Positions 45,001 through 58,339 of a stretch of 64,000 nucleotides of DNA are shown here, in pieces. This stretch comes from Beverwykella pulmonaria (taxonomy: Eukaryota; Ascomycota; Dothideomycetes; Pleosporales; Melanommataceae), in contig BCHH01000001.1 of NCBI GenBank assembly GCA_001599595.1, forward strand, positions 1-64,000. Reading direction: 5' to 3'. Under the pieces are notes generated by a model. It ran no database searches and was not told where the DNA came from. It saw only the letters and a list, made by a program, of their open reading frames with translations. The position numbers and the translations under genes were made by a program. The stretch's first letter is position 1. Every line of letters starts with the position of its first letter.

Positions 45001-48000
45001 CATCCAGCTCAATGTCGATGCCTGAGAATCCCGTATCTTTCAATCGATGCCTCCACTCGTCACTACTCAGAAATGGAGAGTCTCTATCGCCCTCCTGAGG
45101 CCACCAATCCGGAAATGTTCCGTAAGCCAGACTATGACCTATCCATGTCCTAGTACATTCCAGTAGTATCATCTTCCCTCCAGGCTTCAGCAGCTTTCTA
45201 GCATTCTGTAAAGCTTTGTTGACATCCTGGGCTGCGTGGAGACTCTGCGATGCAATAATGAGGTCGAAGTCTGCTGCGAAGCCCTGCGGCAAAGGATTTT
45301 GATTCATATTCAGCGTTTTGAATGACATATCCTGGAAGCCTGTAAACTCTGCTTGAGCTGATGCTAAAAATGCTGCTGATACGTCGGTGAAAGCATAATG
45401 GCTATATATCCTTCTCTCTGTACTTGCACCGAGTACTTGCATTGCTATTTTTGTTGCGCTTCCTGTTCCAGCTCCTAGCTCAAGAATCCTCATCGTTGGA
45501 TTTTGGTGTCCGAGTAGATCTAGGAGTCGTTCTAGTTGTGGATATGCAGCTCTAATTCCAAGGCCCGACGTATATAGTTCACTCAAAAAATTGTCCTGCT
45601 TAGCGATTTCAAGGCCGGTAATATTCCCTTGGAGAATGTCGGATATGTTATCGTATATGCGTTTAGTGTGTTTAACATCAATAATATCGGAGAGAGTTGC
45701 GCATGCTTCCTCAATAACGATCGAACGGTCCTCCGAGCATAATGAGCATGCTTCATTTGAATACGGCAGACCCTTTGTCGCAGATCGGTGTATCCAAGCC
45801 AGGAATTGTCGAAGATGTGGAACTGGACTTGAAAAAGAGTGAAATGTCTGCGCTAGCTCCGTGATCATGTACACTGATATTTGATCCATCAACTCAAACG
45901 CGCCCTGGACATCTTCGATAGCGATGGTGGAAGGGAAAATTCTCTTTGCCTGATTGAAGTCCAGCCTTGAGATGTCTGGTTTCCATACCAGTCGCGAGTA
46001 TGGATTTGGATTTGACCATTGTTTTGCAATTTCGCCACCGGTGTGAGTAACACATCGAAGTTTTGCAATTTCAACGATAGGATCACCTTTCGCCGTCATG
46101 AGTCGAAGTTTTGCATGAGCACCTCGAAGACCCTTGAACTCTCCCACTGCAACGCCTCTACCCCAGCCTTCGTGTTCCTTTCTTGACCACACAGTCATTT
46201 CATCAATATATACAGGGATGAATGCTTTCTTAAATCTGCTAGTTTGTCCACGGTGCGCAGCGATTAAGGCGAGTTGATGACAAAGATCTAGTGACGCTGG
46301 GTGGATGGCATATCTTGACTCCGGCCCTTTGAACATGTGGCTAGTGGTGTTCAGCGCAATCTTTGCTGTTGCGAGACGCTTTTCCGGGTCGGAGAGCAGG
46401 TCGGAGAGTCCTCGGAATGCAGGTCCATATCCAAGGCCGGCCTCGTAGAACTTTTCTTGCCAGTCTTCCACTTCAATCGTGCGCGCATCCATGTCTTTGT
46501 CCATATTCTCCAATTTTGTGACCTGGTTTACGTTGGTTGACATCTTGATTAGGCCAGATGCATTCTCGGCCCACAAGTGGTCGTTTGGAGAATACGATGA
46601 GATCTTGAACTCAAACCAGTTGGCCACGGCAGATGACGCTTGCAGATCTAGCATCACTTCGATGCCAATATCATTTTCGGGAATCTTCATAGCTGTTTTC
46701 ATAGAGACATGGCGAAGTTGAAAGCTTGTGTTCTGCGGGAATTCGCTTCCGTTGTCTAGGAATTGTGATATGGCCTCCACGGCCATGCATACGTATCCCG
46801 ATCCTGGCATGACTGTGTGCGGTAAGAGCTTTAGACCATCAGCACTAAGCCAAACAACACCCCGCTAACTATTTTGAAACTTAACTTACCTTATGGTCTT
46901 TCAGCCACGCCAAACCCTTTAGATTCAACACGTTCCGCCAACTCGGCCTGTTCTTGGAACATCCTGGTTGTCGTACACCCAACAGATCGTGGCGGACGTG
47001 CTGTCTCAGTCGAATATCCTTAGCAATTCTGTTTTCGTAATATAGTGGAGGCCCATAATTGTATTTGTATGTGGGCAGATGAACGCAGACCTTCCCATGT
47101 ACATATCGGATGCTGCCATGTTCAATCTTTTCAACGGAGTTGACAGCTGCAAGATCCACGCTAGCGTTTAGACAAAAAAGGGAGCCAGACAAACTGAGAA
47201 GATTGTGCATTCCGTCGCCGTGTCTTTTCAGAGATGGAAGGTACATGAGTGCTTTCGAGGAGCCCTTGGAATGGAAATTGGCAATGATTTGTTTGAGAGA
47301 ACTTTGGAGGGCTGAGTGTGCGCCAATTTCTATGAGAATTTCCGCAGAGTCATCATCGCCAGAGGAAATTAAATGAGTTATAGCCTCAGAAAAAAGTACT
47401 GGTTGTTCGAGATTCCGTCGCCAGTACTTCGGCGAGGTGATATTATGGTTTCCGGGGTTGTCTGGTGTAACCGAAGACATCCACAATATTTGTGGATTAC
47501 GCTTCGAGCCATCTTTTTTTTCCCCAAGGTCGAGTTCTTCTAAAGCCTGGACCAGAAGGCGCTCGTAGTCCTTGCCGATCGTGGTCATGTGGTGCGAGTG
47601 ATATGCATTATCACCGGTTTTGAGGATCCGAGCGAATATGTTTTCTCCCTTCAGTCTTGTCTCGAGCTCGATGATTCGATCTATATTTCCAGATAGAGTG
47701 ATACTCTTTGGTGAATTGATTGCTGCAATCTTCACTTCCTCTTCAATACCCGCCAAATACTTGCGAGCATCGTCCACGCTCAATCCGACTGCCAACATCT
47801 TTCCATGTTGATGATTCTTCGCAATGGCTTTACCACGACAGTACGCAGTGACTATGGCTTCGGCGAGGGAAAGATAACCTGCAGCATATGCCGCTGCAAT
47901 CTCTCCTGAGGAATGTCCAACTGTGGCTTCCGGGATGATATTCCAAGATAGCAGAAGGTCGACAAGCGCAATCTGAAGGGCAGTACAGATAGTCTGCGAG

Positions 48001-50306
48001 ATCTCTGGCTCTTGTACTGAGATGTCCGATTTTCCCGTCAAGACATCTTCCAGTGTCCATGACGGGGGAAAGGAAAGGCTCCGCAGAATGAAGCATTGCG
48101 CGCGGATTGATTCTTGAAAAATGCCATATTCGAAGAGATTGCGGCCCATTCCCTGCCACTGCACTCCTTGGCCGGTGAAGATAAAGCTAATTCGTGGTGA
48201 GCGACTTCCGACAGCCTGGGAAAATGTTGGGTTGTCCGCAGATATTGTTCTTTCCAGAGTTATAGATTCTACAATGCTGAACGATTTGTGAGCAAACTTC
48301 GACCGTCGACTTGATAACGTGTATGCCACGTCGCCAAGAGGATGTCGTGGCAAATCGTATTGGATCGCGTCCATGTTCTGTTTGAGCGAGGCTAGATCGT
48401 GGGCGGAAAATGGCAGAAGCACCAGTCTCCGTACCCCAACAGGCTGAGTATCAAGCTCACTTTCAGCTACTAAGGTTTCTTCGGTAACTGTTTTAGTCAT
48501 GACAGTGCCACTTAGTTTGTCCTTTGGAACACCATTGTTATGGCTGAGAGAAGAGCCGCTCGAACTGCTGTTGGTGGTTGTATTGTGTGACTCGTCACTG
48601 ATCGGCGATCTCGAACAGGAGTCTTTCCTAGATATCGATCGTTTCCTGTGTCTTTTAGGCTCTATAGTAGATATGTGATCCACGATACAATGCCCGTTTG
48701 CACCACCATAGCCGAAAGAGTTCACACTGGCTCTTCGAAGTAGATGTCGTGGCCATGGTATAGTGTCTGTGACGACACGTACTCTTGCGGCTTCGAAGTT
48801 GACTACGGTATGATCAGTCACTGTATCGAATATAGTTCTGTTTACTTACTATTGGGATTCAACGTTTTCACTCCAATGGTAGCAGGAATTATTCCGTGTT
48901 CCATGGCCAGAATCGCCTTCATCACTGCAGTGATACCACTAGCCGGCTCAGAGTGACCCATATTAGTCTTGACCTACATATTCTTCACCTTAGTTTTGGA
49001 CCATATTGTATGGAGGTGAACATACTGATCCAATCAGAAGCGGCTCTTCACTACGTTCGGGCCCGAACACCCTTCCAATTGCGGACACTTCCACAGGATC
49101 GCCGACTGGTGTTCCAGTCCCGTGACATTCAAAGTACCCGGTGAGGCTTGTCGGCAGCCCAGCAGCCTTATACACTTGGTGGATGAGCGCCTCCTGGCCT
49201 TCGGTGCTTGGGTGAGAGATCCCAGCTGTGCGACCATTAGAATTCACTCCGGTGCCCCGAATTAACGCGCGAATAGGATACTCTCCCTTAATGGCATCTG
49301 AATATTTCTTGAGATACAGTGCAGTGAAGGCTTCTCCTCGGGCATAGCCATCCGCCGATGCATCAAACGTGTGACAAGTGGAAGTCGGCGACAATGCTCC
49401 CAACTTAACTGTAAGAAGTTGCATATCTGGAGACAGTATCAAATTGCTTCCACCAACAATGGCGGCTTCGCAATCCCCATTTCGTATAGCGTTGACTGCC
49501 AAATGTATAGCATACATCGAGGAAGAGCATGCGGTATCCACAGTCATACTTGAAGCAGTTAGCGAAATCCAGCAAAGATTAAGTATTAATAAGCACAATG
49601 TGGCGCCAATACGACTTAGTAGCTGCATATGCATGATATAAAAGTTCTGATCACACTCACCTCGGACCTTTTAGGTTGAACAAGTAGTTGATTCGATTAC
49701 TCAAAATACTTGAACTACCACCAGTGGGTGCGTATGCCAAGGGGAAATCAATATCGCGCATTTGCATAACATGGTGATCGATGTTGAAATTGCCAACAAA
49801 GACTCCGGTCTTGGATCCTGAGAATTTTTCCCACGTTTCTCCGGCGCTTTCAAAAGCCTCATATGCTACCTCAAGAAGCTTGCGCTGCATCGGATCCATG
49901 GTCATTACTTCATTCGCATTCATTCCGAAGAAGGTATGATCGAACAGGCGTGGATCTTCATCCAGAAGATAAGCCCCATGCGTGTTGATGCAACCAGCCC
50001 TCTGGTGGTTTGGGTGATAGAAACCATTGAGGTTTATCCTTGACGGGCTGAAGTCTCGCTTTCCTGTACGCTTGTTGACCAAGGAGTCCCAGAATTCTGA
50101 GGAATTTTTGATGCCTCCTGGTAATCGGCATCCTAAAATTAAGTCAGTTATGAAGAACTTCAACAAAGAAACGTAATAACTTCACCCATTCCCACAACCG
50201 CTATGGGATCCAGACACCGTGCACCTCTGCACCGATCCACAGAAGGCTCGGGCTCAATTTCATCACTTGAATATCCAACACTGAACTCATGTGCAGATGT
50301 AGGCAT
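42073..50306 (-). CDS. Highly reducing type I polyketide synthase (KS-AT-DH-cMT-ER-KR-ACP)
   Basis: Builds a reduced, C-methylated polyketide from malonyl-CoA. Seven exons in phase, 50306-50186, 50132-49661, 49548-49026, 48973-48850, 48802-46890, 46828-43340 and 43293-42073, give 2620 residues. KS: DTACSSS (Cys205), [11 protein letters not shown] (His340), NMGHSEP (His379). A Ser-rich linker precedes [12 protein letters not shown] and GHSSG (Ser about 711). DH: WLKDHK spliced to [12 protein letters not shown], and [10 protein letters not shown] (Asp about 1232). C-methyltransferase: [12 protein letters not shown] near 1500. ER: GLNWKDI and [20 protein letters not shown] and the SSFEA...YCAAN active site. 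[14 protein letters not shown] (Ser about 2575). No thioesterase or reductase domain follows. In DH the usual HxxxGxxxxP has Pro in the Gly place. It is flanked by the thioesterase and an O-methyltransferase. Confidence 0.93.
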
Positions 50307-50995
50307 GGTTGCAGTGACTTTTTAATAGTTGACCGAAAGTGTTTCTGCATATATAGATGAATAATGAATGAGATCAGGACAGTTTCTAGGTAAGATACCA
50401 GGGTTTTGTAAAGTTTATTATGGCCAAATGCGATTTCAAGAAACGCTTCAAGGACTAAGCATTGCTAGGGTCGACCATCACAAGTAAGTAGTCGGCTATT
50501 GTCTTTGGTTCGTCTGAATTGTACACTGTAAACCGCACAGTTTCTACCATAGTGGCAAGTACGTGGATTTAGGCAAAATATGTTTCACAAAACGCATTGG
50601 TCTACAGTCCATGAAGTATAAAACAAAGCTCGGACCATATTCAAGTTCCTTATTTAAGCCTTCGATATCATCATCCTTGTACATATGTAGCTTCCCTCAC
50701 TAGGGAAAAGCTCCGGAGTGCCCTTGTAGACACCCCGGAAATCGATTCATTCAATTAAAAACGGTATCCGACAGTTGATTAAATGCAAGGATTAGAATCA
50801 GACAGGAACAACATGGGGACGCGTCTCTCTATCCGGGGGTTTGGATTATATCCATCACTGCCAAGCATATACGCAACCTGGGACTGGGAAAATCAAATCT
50901 AATAATTATGCTACCGTTCGTATACCAATTCAGATCGAGCGGTGACTGATTTCCTCTAATGTTGTTTTATATTACTGAGGGTACTGCATAATAGC
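50307..50995. promoter_or_regulatory. PKS promoter region and O-methyltransferase 3' end
   Basis: Both neighbours are on the minus strand, so this 689-bp gap holds the PKS promoter. I see no regulator binding site with confidence. Confidence 0.45.
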
Positions 50996-52431
50996 TTAAA
51001 CCTCTTGACCTTTCAATAAACTTGTCTCTCTACCTGATTCTACATTCAGATGAACCTCAAGCAAACCCATAGTTCCTTCACTATGAACCTTTACAAGCTG
51101 TGAGAGTGACTGCATTAGTGTACAAACCCAAACGGGAAGTGGGCAAAGCTTACCTCGAATCGTTTGTCAGCAGTAAACAACAGTTCCCTAAATTCCCGCT
51201 CAGTTCGTTGCTTGGCCCCCAGAGCGATAAGCATTAACATATCCATTTGTCTGAGCCCGTGCTCTTGAAATCTGTTCACTGCCCCATGATCTGGCATAAT
51301 AGTGTCATTGATCAATAGTGGGGTGCCTGGTTTACATTTCTCCATAGCCGGCAACAGCGCCCTCAATATTGTAACACACTGCTCATCGCTCCAGTTATGC
51401 ATACACTGCCGAATAAAATACGCGTTTGCATCAGTGACAGGTTGGCTCGTGAAGAAGTTGTGCTGCATAAAGGTGATTCGGCCGTTGAGATCGCTGAGAT
51501 CGAGTTGCTGCGCTTGGGCTATCATTTGCGGACTGATGTCTTGAACTACGATATTGAGCTGGGTAAACATCTATTTCAATCAGTAGTTGTAGCGTCCTAG
51601 TATTGCAAACCGACTCACCCTCGCTAGAGCGATACTGACATGTCCACTCCCACCTCCGATATCAACGACTTTACCATTATTCAAAGCTGCCCATGGATAA
51701 CCATCAATAAGCTCCGAGATCTGACGATCTAGTTTCGCGACACCTGCCATTGCGCTTGCAAACCGAGCTGCGAGCTTTGGTCTCTGTCCATAGAATTGGA
51801 AAAGACTCTCCCCATGCCTCTCTTCGAATGGATTCTTTCCGGTACGTAGACTAGATGCCGTATCGCTTGCAGCTTTGAACATCTCATCCAACTGATATTC
51901 AGCGCATGCGCGCAGGTCCTTGTCGCGCATGAAAATAATGCTGCTGGATGTGTGCGCGAACATGTTCTTCGACGGCTCGGAGAATACACGTTGGGTGCAG
52001 AGGAGGCGGATTGTGCGGCCTACGATATCTTCATCAATTCCTGTAAGTTGAGCTAAAGTGGAGAGTGCAATCTGTTCGTTTTCAGGTACATGCGAGAAGA
52101 AGTCGAACTCGAATGCGACTTGGTATGCGGCCAGGTCATTGTGCGTACAAAGGAACTGACGAAAATGCTGTTTGGGTCCGTTGACAAGGAGCAATAAATC
52201 GGATGCCGCGTCGTTGAGAGAATCGCGGAGAGAGGCGTAACGGGCATCTACGGGTATATCAGGAGAGGAAAGTGTGAAGTTCGGTTCGGCATGATTCTTG
52301 GTAGAGAGGTGCAATATGATATCGGATGTCAGGGCGTTGATTGTTTGGGCTAATGAGACCAAAGATGAATTGCTTCCAGACGCCATGTTCGAACGATCCA
52401 TGAATTGAGTATTAGATTCCAGGACTCCCAA
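50996..52431 (-). CDS. SAM-dependent O-methyltransferase, cluster tailoring enzyme
   Basis: Transfers a methyl group from SAM, probably to a hydroxyl of the polyketide. Three exons in phase, 52431-51619, 51570-51154 and 51097-50996, give 443 residues. The N-terminal half (LLLVNGPKQHFRQFLCTHNDLAAYQVAFEFDFFSHVPE) is the dimerisation/winged-helix part of fungal sterigmatocystin-type methyltransferases. The SAM site VVDIGGGSGHVSIALAR sits at the end of exon 1; the catalytic HNWSDEQC follows in exon 2. The last 34-residue exon is short but keeps frame. The start could be Met16. It is in tandem with the PKS. Confidence 0.88.
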
Positions 52432-52954
52432 TTTTGATCGTGAAGTCGATGAGAATTAGGGTTCTGATTCGCAAGCTCAGTCCACATCATTGCTATTCCT
52501 ACGTTCGCTATCGAGACCCTCAGACGGAAACATCTCCGGCGCCTGTCACTATATGCAAAATAAAACCGAGTTTTTGAAATACTAAAGTAAAATCTGGAAG
52601 ATAAGCGACCATTGCACTTAGTCTCCTGCAGTCATCCTATCTATCCCACACAATCGGGTATTGTTGGCATGCACCAGGATGAGTGTAGCCCATGGAGCTG
52701 AGTTGGGCATTTGGGCGTGGTTTTTGTTTGCATTCATCACTTTGGGACGGCCGTAATATCGCAGATGTCTCGAATGGCAATGTTCTACACAATTTGTCTG
52801 ATTCGATGCACAGTAAATTGAAAGAACCGACTCAACAAGCAGAGCGAGAAATTAGTGAGTTATCTTTTGATCATGCAATTCATTTGATAAACATGTTTAT
52901 TGTGGTGGAGTCATACGACTCTTCTCGTATATCGTCATTGAGAATCAAACCCAT
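52432..52954. other. Interval between O-methyltransferase and membrane-protein gene
   Basis: Contains the O-methyltransferase promoter and the 3' end of the next minus-strand gene. A 94-codon plus-strand open stretch at 52692-52976 has no domain and I do not call it. Confidence 0.4.
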
Positions 52955-54256
52955 CTATTTATGTTCTGCAACTTGAACTCCCCAGCCACTCGTTACGCTT
53001 ATCTTGTTAGGTGGTGACTGTCTTCCATCACTACCTGGAACTTGCTCGACTTTATACTGTGTTTCATATCCTTTCTCGCCTGGCCATGTCTCTGGCCATG
53101 TGACGAAGTTGATTCCATCTCCTCCAATGGTTTTTTCTTCGTCACTTTTCCTCGCGTCGGCATAATGTCTTGCAAGTCTCTCGAGACTTCTGTCAGAGCC
53201 TTGCGCCTCCCCCTGAACATTGCTCAATTTGTTATCCTCTGTAGAGCTCTTGGCGCTGCTACGACTATAGCTTGATCTTATGAAGCTGAGTGTCTTGGAT
53301 TGAGAGACTGAAAATTTCATTTTGTGCATCGGGGGGGAGAGGAAGGGGAGGCAAGCAGAGATCAGTCCAAGGTAGATTTCTAGTTGACTGAGGAGGCCGG
53401 GGACTTCGCCGTCGTGGGTTATGTCGTGGACGTTGCGTTTGGGGATCATCTTGAACCGGAATGCGGACACGAACACAATCCTAGGATACGATTAGTACTG
53501 GGGTTGGTCCATCCACATGATTATTAAAATAAAAGTACTTACAAGAAACCCAGTGCAAACATGGCAGAGATGGCGAGCCTTTTCCGTCGCGAGATATCCA
53601 GTGCCCATACCACTGGCATGGGCATGATAACCAAGATGAAATCGAGCGCGAGATTAAATCCTCCGCTAAAAATGAATGAATTTCCTTGTTCCATTTTACA
53701 CTTTGCACCTGGTGTCATGGGATTCCAGTTCGCTTCGAAAGGTGTACACCCGATCAAAAGCGAAACAAAAATGATCAGAAAGAAGGCAGCGACAATGCCC
53801 ATCATAACGCGGGTTGTCCAGAAGAACCAGGTCACTACGTAGAAGAGTTCCGCGTAGATGAGCAAGATCGAGATCTTGATAAGAGTGGTGGAAGCTGTCC
53901 AGAGGAAAAAGCCTGCGTAGTTCATTTTGAGGATGCTGTTTATATTCTTGGTGCCATCCGCAGCAAGGATTTCGGAAGTGTGTAGACCAATGCCCCATTG
54001 GTAGCCAACGATTCTTCGGAGAAGATCCGCGAATATGAGAACCTGAACGAATCGTTATTTTCTCATGATTTTTGTGAAAGACCATGGGACATAGTACCCA
54101 AGCGCTGATGATGAGATAGTCGCTAATGACAAGCTTCTTCTTCTTTAGTTGTCGAGCCCATAGTCGAAGACCAATGAATATAGCATTGACAAAAACACCA
54201 ACAGTGCAACACGCGAGAACTGTGATACCGAGCTGGTTATGAGGAAGCTTTGTCAT
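52955..54256 (-). CDS. Second rhodopsin-like (SAT4-type) integral membrane protein, within the PKS cluster
   Basis: Three exons in phase, 54256-54098, 54042-53543 and 53480-52955, give 394 residues. The family pattern is clear: LRLWARQLKKKKLVISDYLIISAW, then GYQWGIGLH, NYAGFFLWTASTTLIKISILLIY, IGCTPFEANWNP, FILVIMPMPVVWALDISRRKRLAISAMFALGFL, and VFVSAFRFKMI. Seven helices can be counted. The C-terminal 150 residues are polar. Its place between a methyltransferase and a dehydrogenase supports cluster membership. No role in synthesis or export is proven for this family; it could sense or take part in membrane-bound steps. It is unlike the copy at 34579 except in family pattern. Confidence 0.85.
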
Positions 54257-54945
54257 CGTGAATGTTGTTGTGGAGATGGTTGTAATGCGCTCTTAGAAGG
54301 TGGAGTAGAATTTGACGATTGACGAATTTACCCCAAATTAAGAATACCTCCACGTGGATGGCTTGTAGCAACGAAGCTAGGGATCTCATTCCATTCGGCC
54401 TTGACTGAGTGAGAACAATTAAAATCACGGAGTTAGAAACCTGAGAAACGCACTAGTCTTATCAAATTCATCAATTCCAATGCAGCATTGGGGGCGAAGG
54501 GTTGAAGAAAGGACGTGTACAAGGAGCTCACAGAAGCATTTTCTTGTCAATCCTATCCAATAAGAACTTTTCAGCTCCTGCTTGGTTATGTCTTAATCTG
54601 TCTGAAGTCACCACGCTGCCTGCATCTATGCGAGTTTCGGACTCCGAGAACGCCTGGTCGTAACGCCACTTCTCGCATTACACGAGTTACATTTGCCCGC
54701 GTACCTGGTAGGTATCACACTATTCTGCCGACATTCCCAACCACTCTCGCTTACCTCGCAGGTTAGCAAGTCTCTCATATGTTGGGGGCGGAACACTATA
54801 GCAGGGCCGTGGTCTGAAAGCGCATACGCTGTCAGCGAAGGCGATATCAAGAATGCAACCCAAAGCACATCATCTGCACTGTGCCTTTGAATATCGCCCT
54901 GCAAATTGCCTCGACTGACAGGGTACGTTGAGAGGCATAAGAGAA
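54257..54945. promoter_or_regulatory. Promoter region of the membrane-protein gene, up to the hAT insertion
   Basis: No gene recognised. The right end carries the first TAAGAGAA copy of the hAT target duplication (54938-54945). Confidence 0.45.
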
Positions 54946-57900
54946 CAGCGTGGAGGTCCGTACGTAGTACGGTCGTATTTTACGGCACCGTAAGTTCACC
55001 GTACACCGTACGTACGTAGCCACCTTTGTGGATATTTTTGACCGTACGTAAATAATTGAGATGGTGGATTTACGCGTACGTACGTAGGTGAAGCTGTATA
55101 TATACGCGTATATGGTCCGTACAGGCCAATTTTTAGAGTCATAATTTGTCCGTGCGGAGGCTTGTGTGGGGGCCATTTTGGCTTGTTTAGTAGGCTCGAT
55201 TTGGAGTAGTAGGAGGCCTACTTTGGAGGCTTGTTTCGGGGAGCCCTGTTTGGCTTGTTTCGGGGGCTCGATTCGGAGTAGTGGAGGCTTGTTTTGGAGT
55301 GGTAGTCCTAGGTAGGTTAGTGAGGCTCCAGGGAGGATTTTCATCGAGATACAGTGTGTATTAACACCTGCTCAACCACCTACTGTCGTTGTTATTATGG
55401 ATAACTTTGTACGCTCTACACGTAGTAGCCAACCTACTCAACAAGCTATTGCCTCCTCCTCTAGCAGCGCATCGCCCTACCACGCAGCTGCCTCAAAGCG
55501 CCTTGGGAAGCTGCCTGTTCCTGCATCGGCTCGATCATTAACATCCTCATCACGAGAAGGGACGCCTTCCTCTATCGTAGCCGCTCCATCTGAACCACCT
55601 CCTCACGACTATCCAAATAGTGCCAACTTATACACGCTTGGTGTTTAGTTTCTAGTGCAGTGGGACTAGATTTGGAAGGGCCAAACGCGTTTGCAGAGTG
55701 ATCAAATTAGCTACCAAGTTGTCAACAAGCAGCACCTGCAGGGGGGCTCTCAACGTTCCGCAATTTACAACTATGGTGCCGACTTAATTTACAGGGATTG
55801 CGATGGCCAGTATAAACGCGTGTGGCTTTGTAGGCTCTGCCATGAGATGGGCAAGCGCGACTGTGCCAAATTCTCTGATTCTACTTATTATATTAGTACG
55901 CACCTTAACAAGGTGCACCAAATCTCAGCCCCAGGCTACCTACCTACCTTAAGGCTAAACAGTCCCTGGGAAGCCACTGCTAGTACAGCAGCTAGTACAA
56001 ATAATATACTCTTACAGTCGCCCTGGCAGGAGGATGAGTTAGTAAGCGCGTACGTTGATTGGATTATTACTCACGATCTTTCAATGAGGCAGGCAACATC
56101 ACCAGCCACAAGAGGGCTACTCACCTGGAATCAACCTTAACTTCTCGCCGCACTGCCAAACAACCACAAGACGCTTGCTGAGTATATAACAAAGGCGCTC
56201 GCACGAAGGAGGCTGGAAATTATAAACCTACTACAACTAGCCTGCAGTACAGTTGCGTTAAGTGTTGATATTTGGACGTCACCAAACCACCTAAGTTTCC
56301 TAGGCGTGGTAGCTCATTTTGTTGGTATGTGGCCCGTGCGTAAGGTGGCGAATATCGTCAAATTTTTTACCTCTGACTTACTGCTTATAACCAACCTACA
56401 GACGCTAACTTAAACCACCGCAATCTCCTTATTGCCTTCCAGAACATGCGTGGCAATTATACTGGCGAGAGATAGGCTATAATTGTTGCAGAGGTATTGG
56501 TTGAATACCAGGTGGTTAAAAAGTTCCGCTACTTTGTAGGCGACAATGCAAGCAACAACAACTCTACGTTTATTACCGCTCTTAACAGGGAGCTTGGGAT
56601 AGAGCTCTCGCAGGAGAATTGAATACGCTGCGCTAGGCATATAATTAACCTTGTTGTTAAGTCAATTATCTATGGAGATGGGATTACAGAGTTTGAGGCT
56701 TCTCTTGCTGACGCTCCTCCCAAACATTAGTTTGCCCTCTTCCAAAAACGCAGTGTTATTGGACGCCTACACAACATTGTTAACGCAATTAACGCCTCTA
56801 CTAAACGCCAAGAACTCTTCTAGGAAGTTCAAATAGAGGTCTATACTGGTATAATTGGATTTACAACGCTCAGCTTACTTAATGACGGCAGGGTGAGGTG
56901 GCACTCAGTTTATTCCATGCTGCTCCGCTGCTGGGAGCTACGCGAGACTATTGATAAGTTTCTACGTCGGTGGAGAGCTGTTAAAAAGAGAATAGGCAAC
57001 AATAGCAAGGAGGACGTACATGAAGATGAGGAGGATGATGGCTTCAACTCAACGCTTGATTCTATGACACCTGACAACTGGGATAAGGCTAAACAGCTTG
57101 CTGACTTCCTACAGCTATTCTATGAGATGACTAAGCGACTAGAAGGCAACACTAGCAAGTCAGGCTTTGGCTCTCTCTGGCAAACAATTGTCAACCTTAA
57201 CATACTTAATGAGGAACTCCGCGAGCAGAAATCACGACTAATCTGACACCTAAATAGCTTCTTAAAGAGTGCTGTCAATCAAGGCTTTGAGAAGCTCAAT
57301 ACTTACTAGACTAAGGTAATTTTTAACTCTGAGCTGTCGCCCTACTCAATCGCCACAGTACTTAATCCTTGACTCTGGATTGCTTGGTTCAAGCAGACAT
57401 GGAGAAACGATAAATTGTACTACAGCCAAGTTGAAAAGGACATGAAGGCTGCCTTTGAGGATTACCTAGATCTTATTGCTAAAGAGGAAGATGAGGTTGA
57501 TGAGGAGCAGCAGGGCGTAGAGCTCCACTGGAAGCTGCCTGAGGGCTCAACTTTGGAGAGCCGTTATAAGAGGTCTCTCCATATTGATACCCATTATATG
57601 ATGGGCACGAAAGGCAGGGCTAAACGACAGAAGGCCTACAGCGAGTTGGACAATTACTATGAGAGCCATAACATCGACGTTACGCGTTACAACGAAACCG
57701 ATGACCAGCGACTCAACAATCCTATACAGTGGTGGAGTGAGGTTGGCAGGCAACGTTACCCAACGCTCTATCGCATGGCACTAGACTACCTCTCTATACC
57801 GTCAACGTCATGTGAGTGCGAGAGAGCGTTTAGTAAGGGCCGGAGGACTATTACTGACGATAGAAATCAACTTAGTGGAGCGACGATTGAGTCGCTACAG

Positions 57901-58165
57901 CTACAGAAGAACTGGCTTCAAAACAAGGCTGTTGCTAGCCACCTCACCAATCGCACCGCTCCGATAGAGCCTCACGAAAATCACGTGTTTTGACCGTACT
58001 ACGGTCCGTAAAAACGGCTACCGTACGTACGTAACCGAGTTGGTTTACGACCTGTAAGTCCTCCTCCTCAAATTATCACCGTACGTACGTACAGAGCCTC
58101 TAATTTGGCCGTATAGACCTCTCAAAATTATACGGAATACGGTATACGTACGGACCTCCACGCTG
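54946..58165 (+). mobile_element. hAT transposon inserted in the PKS cluster
   Basis: A 3220-bp element, left end CAGCGTGGAGGTCCGTACGT, right end the complement TACGTACGGACCTCCACGCTG shortened by one or two bases, with an exact 8-bp duplication TAAGAGAA at 54938-54945 and 58166-58173. Many CGTACGTACG subterminal motifs are present on both sides. One transposase gene lies inside. The left end differs from that of the small hAT element at 19570 only in six bases between a shared CAGCGT and CCGTACGTAGTACG. It separates the membrane-protein gene from the dehydrogenase gene. Confidence 0.9.
55397..57993 (+). pseudogene. hAT transposase, broken by stops and one frameshift
   Basis: Starts MDNFVRSTRSS with a Ser-rich N-terminus. 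A BED-type zinc finger follows (CRLCHE...HLNKVH at about 55830-55920), then the catalytic core in pieces (VDIWTSPNHLSFLGVVAHF; FVGDNASNNN; INLVVKSI) and the C-terminal dimerisation domain (WWSEVGRQRYPTLYRMALDYLSIPSTSCECERAFS). About ten stops, many of them TAG in place of Trp, and a frame shift in the range 56320-56400 disrupt it. The pattern fits RIP plus a small indel. It is not able to encode an active enzyme. Confidence 0.85.
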
Positions 58166-58339
58166 TAAGAGAACGCTCGAGAGGGAAATCTCGCGAGTAG
58201 TTTCAGCCCAAACAAGATTTGGTATTACTAGATCGAATGCTCGATCAGACTAAATAGAGCTAACGTAAAGTGTTGCTGACGATGTGTCGCACAAAATTCC
58301 TCCAAAACCTCGTAATCCGATCCGCTGTTGACGGGCAAT

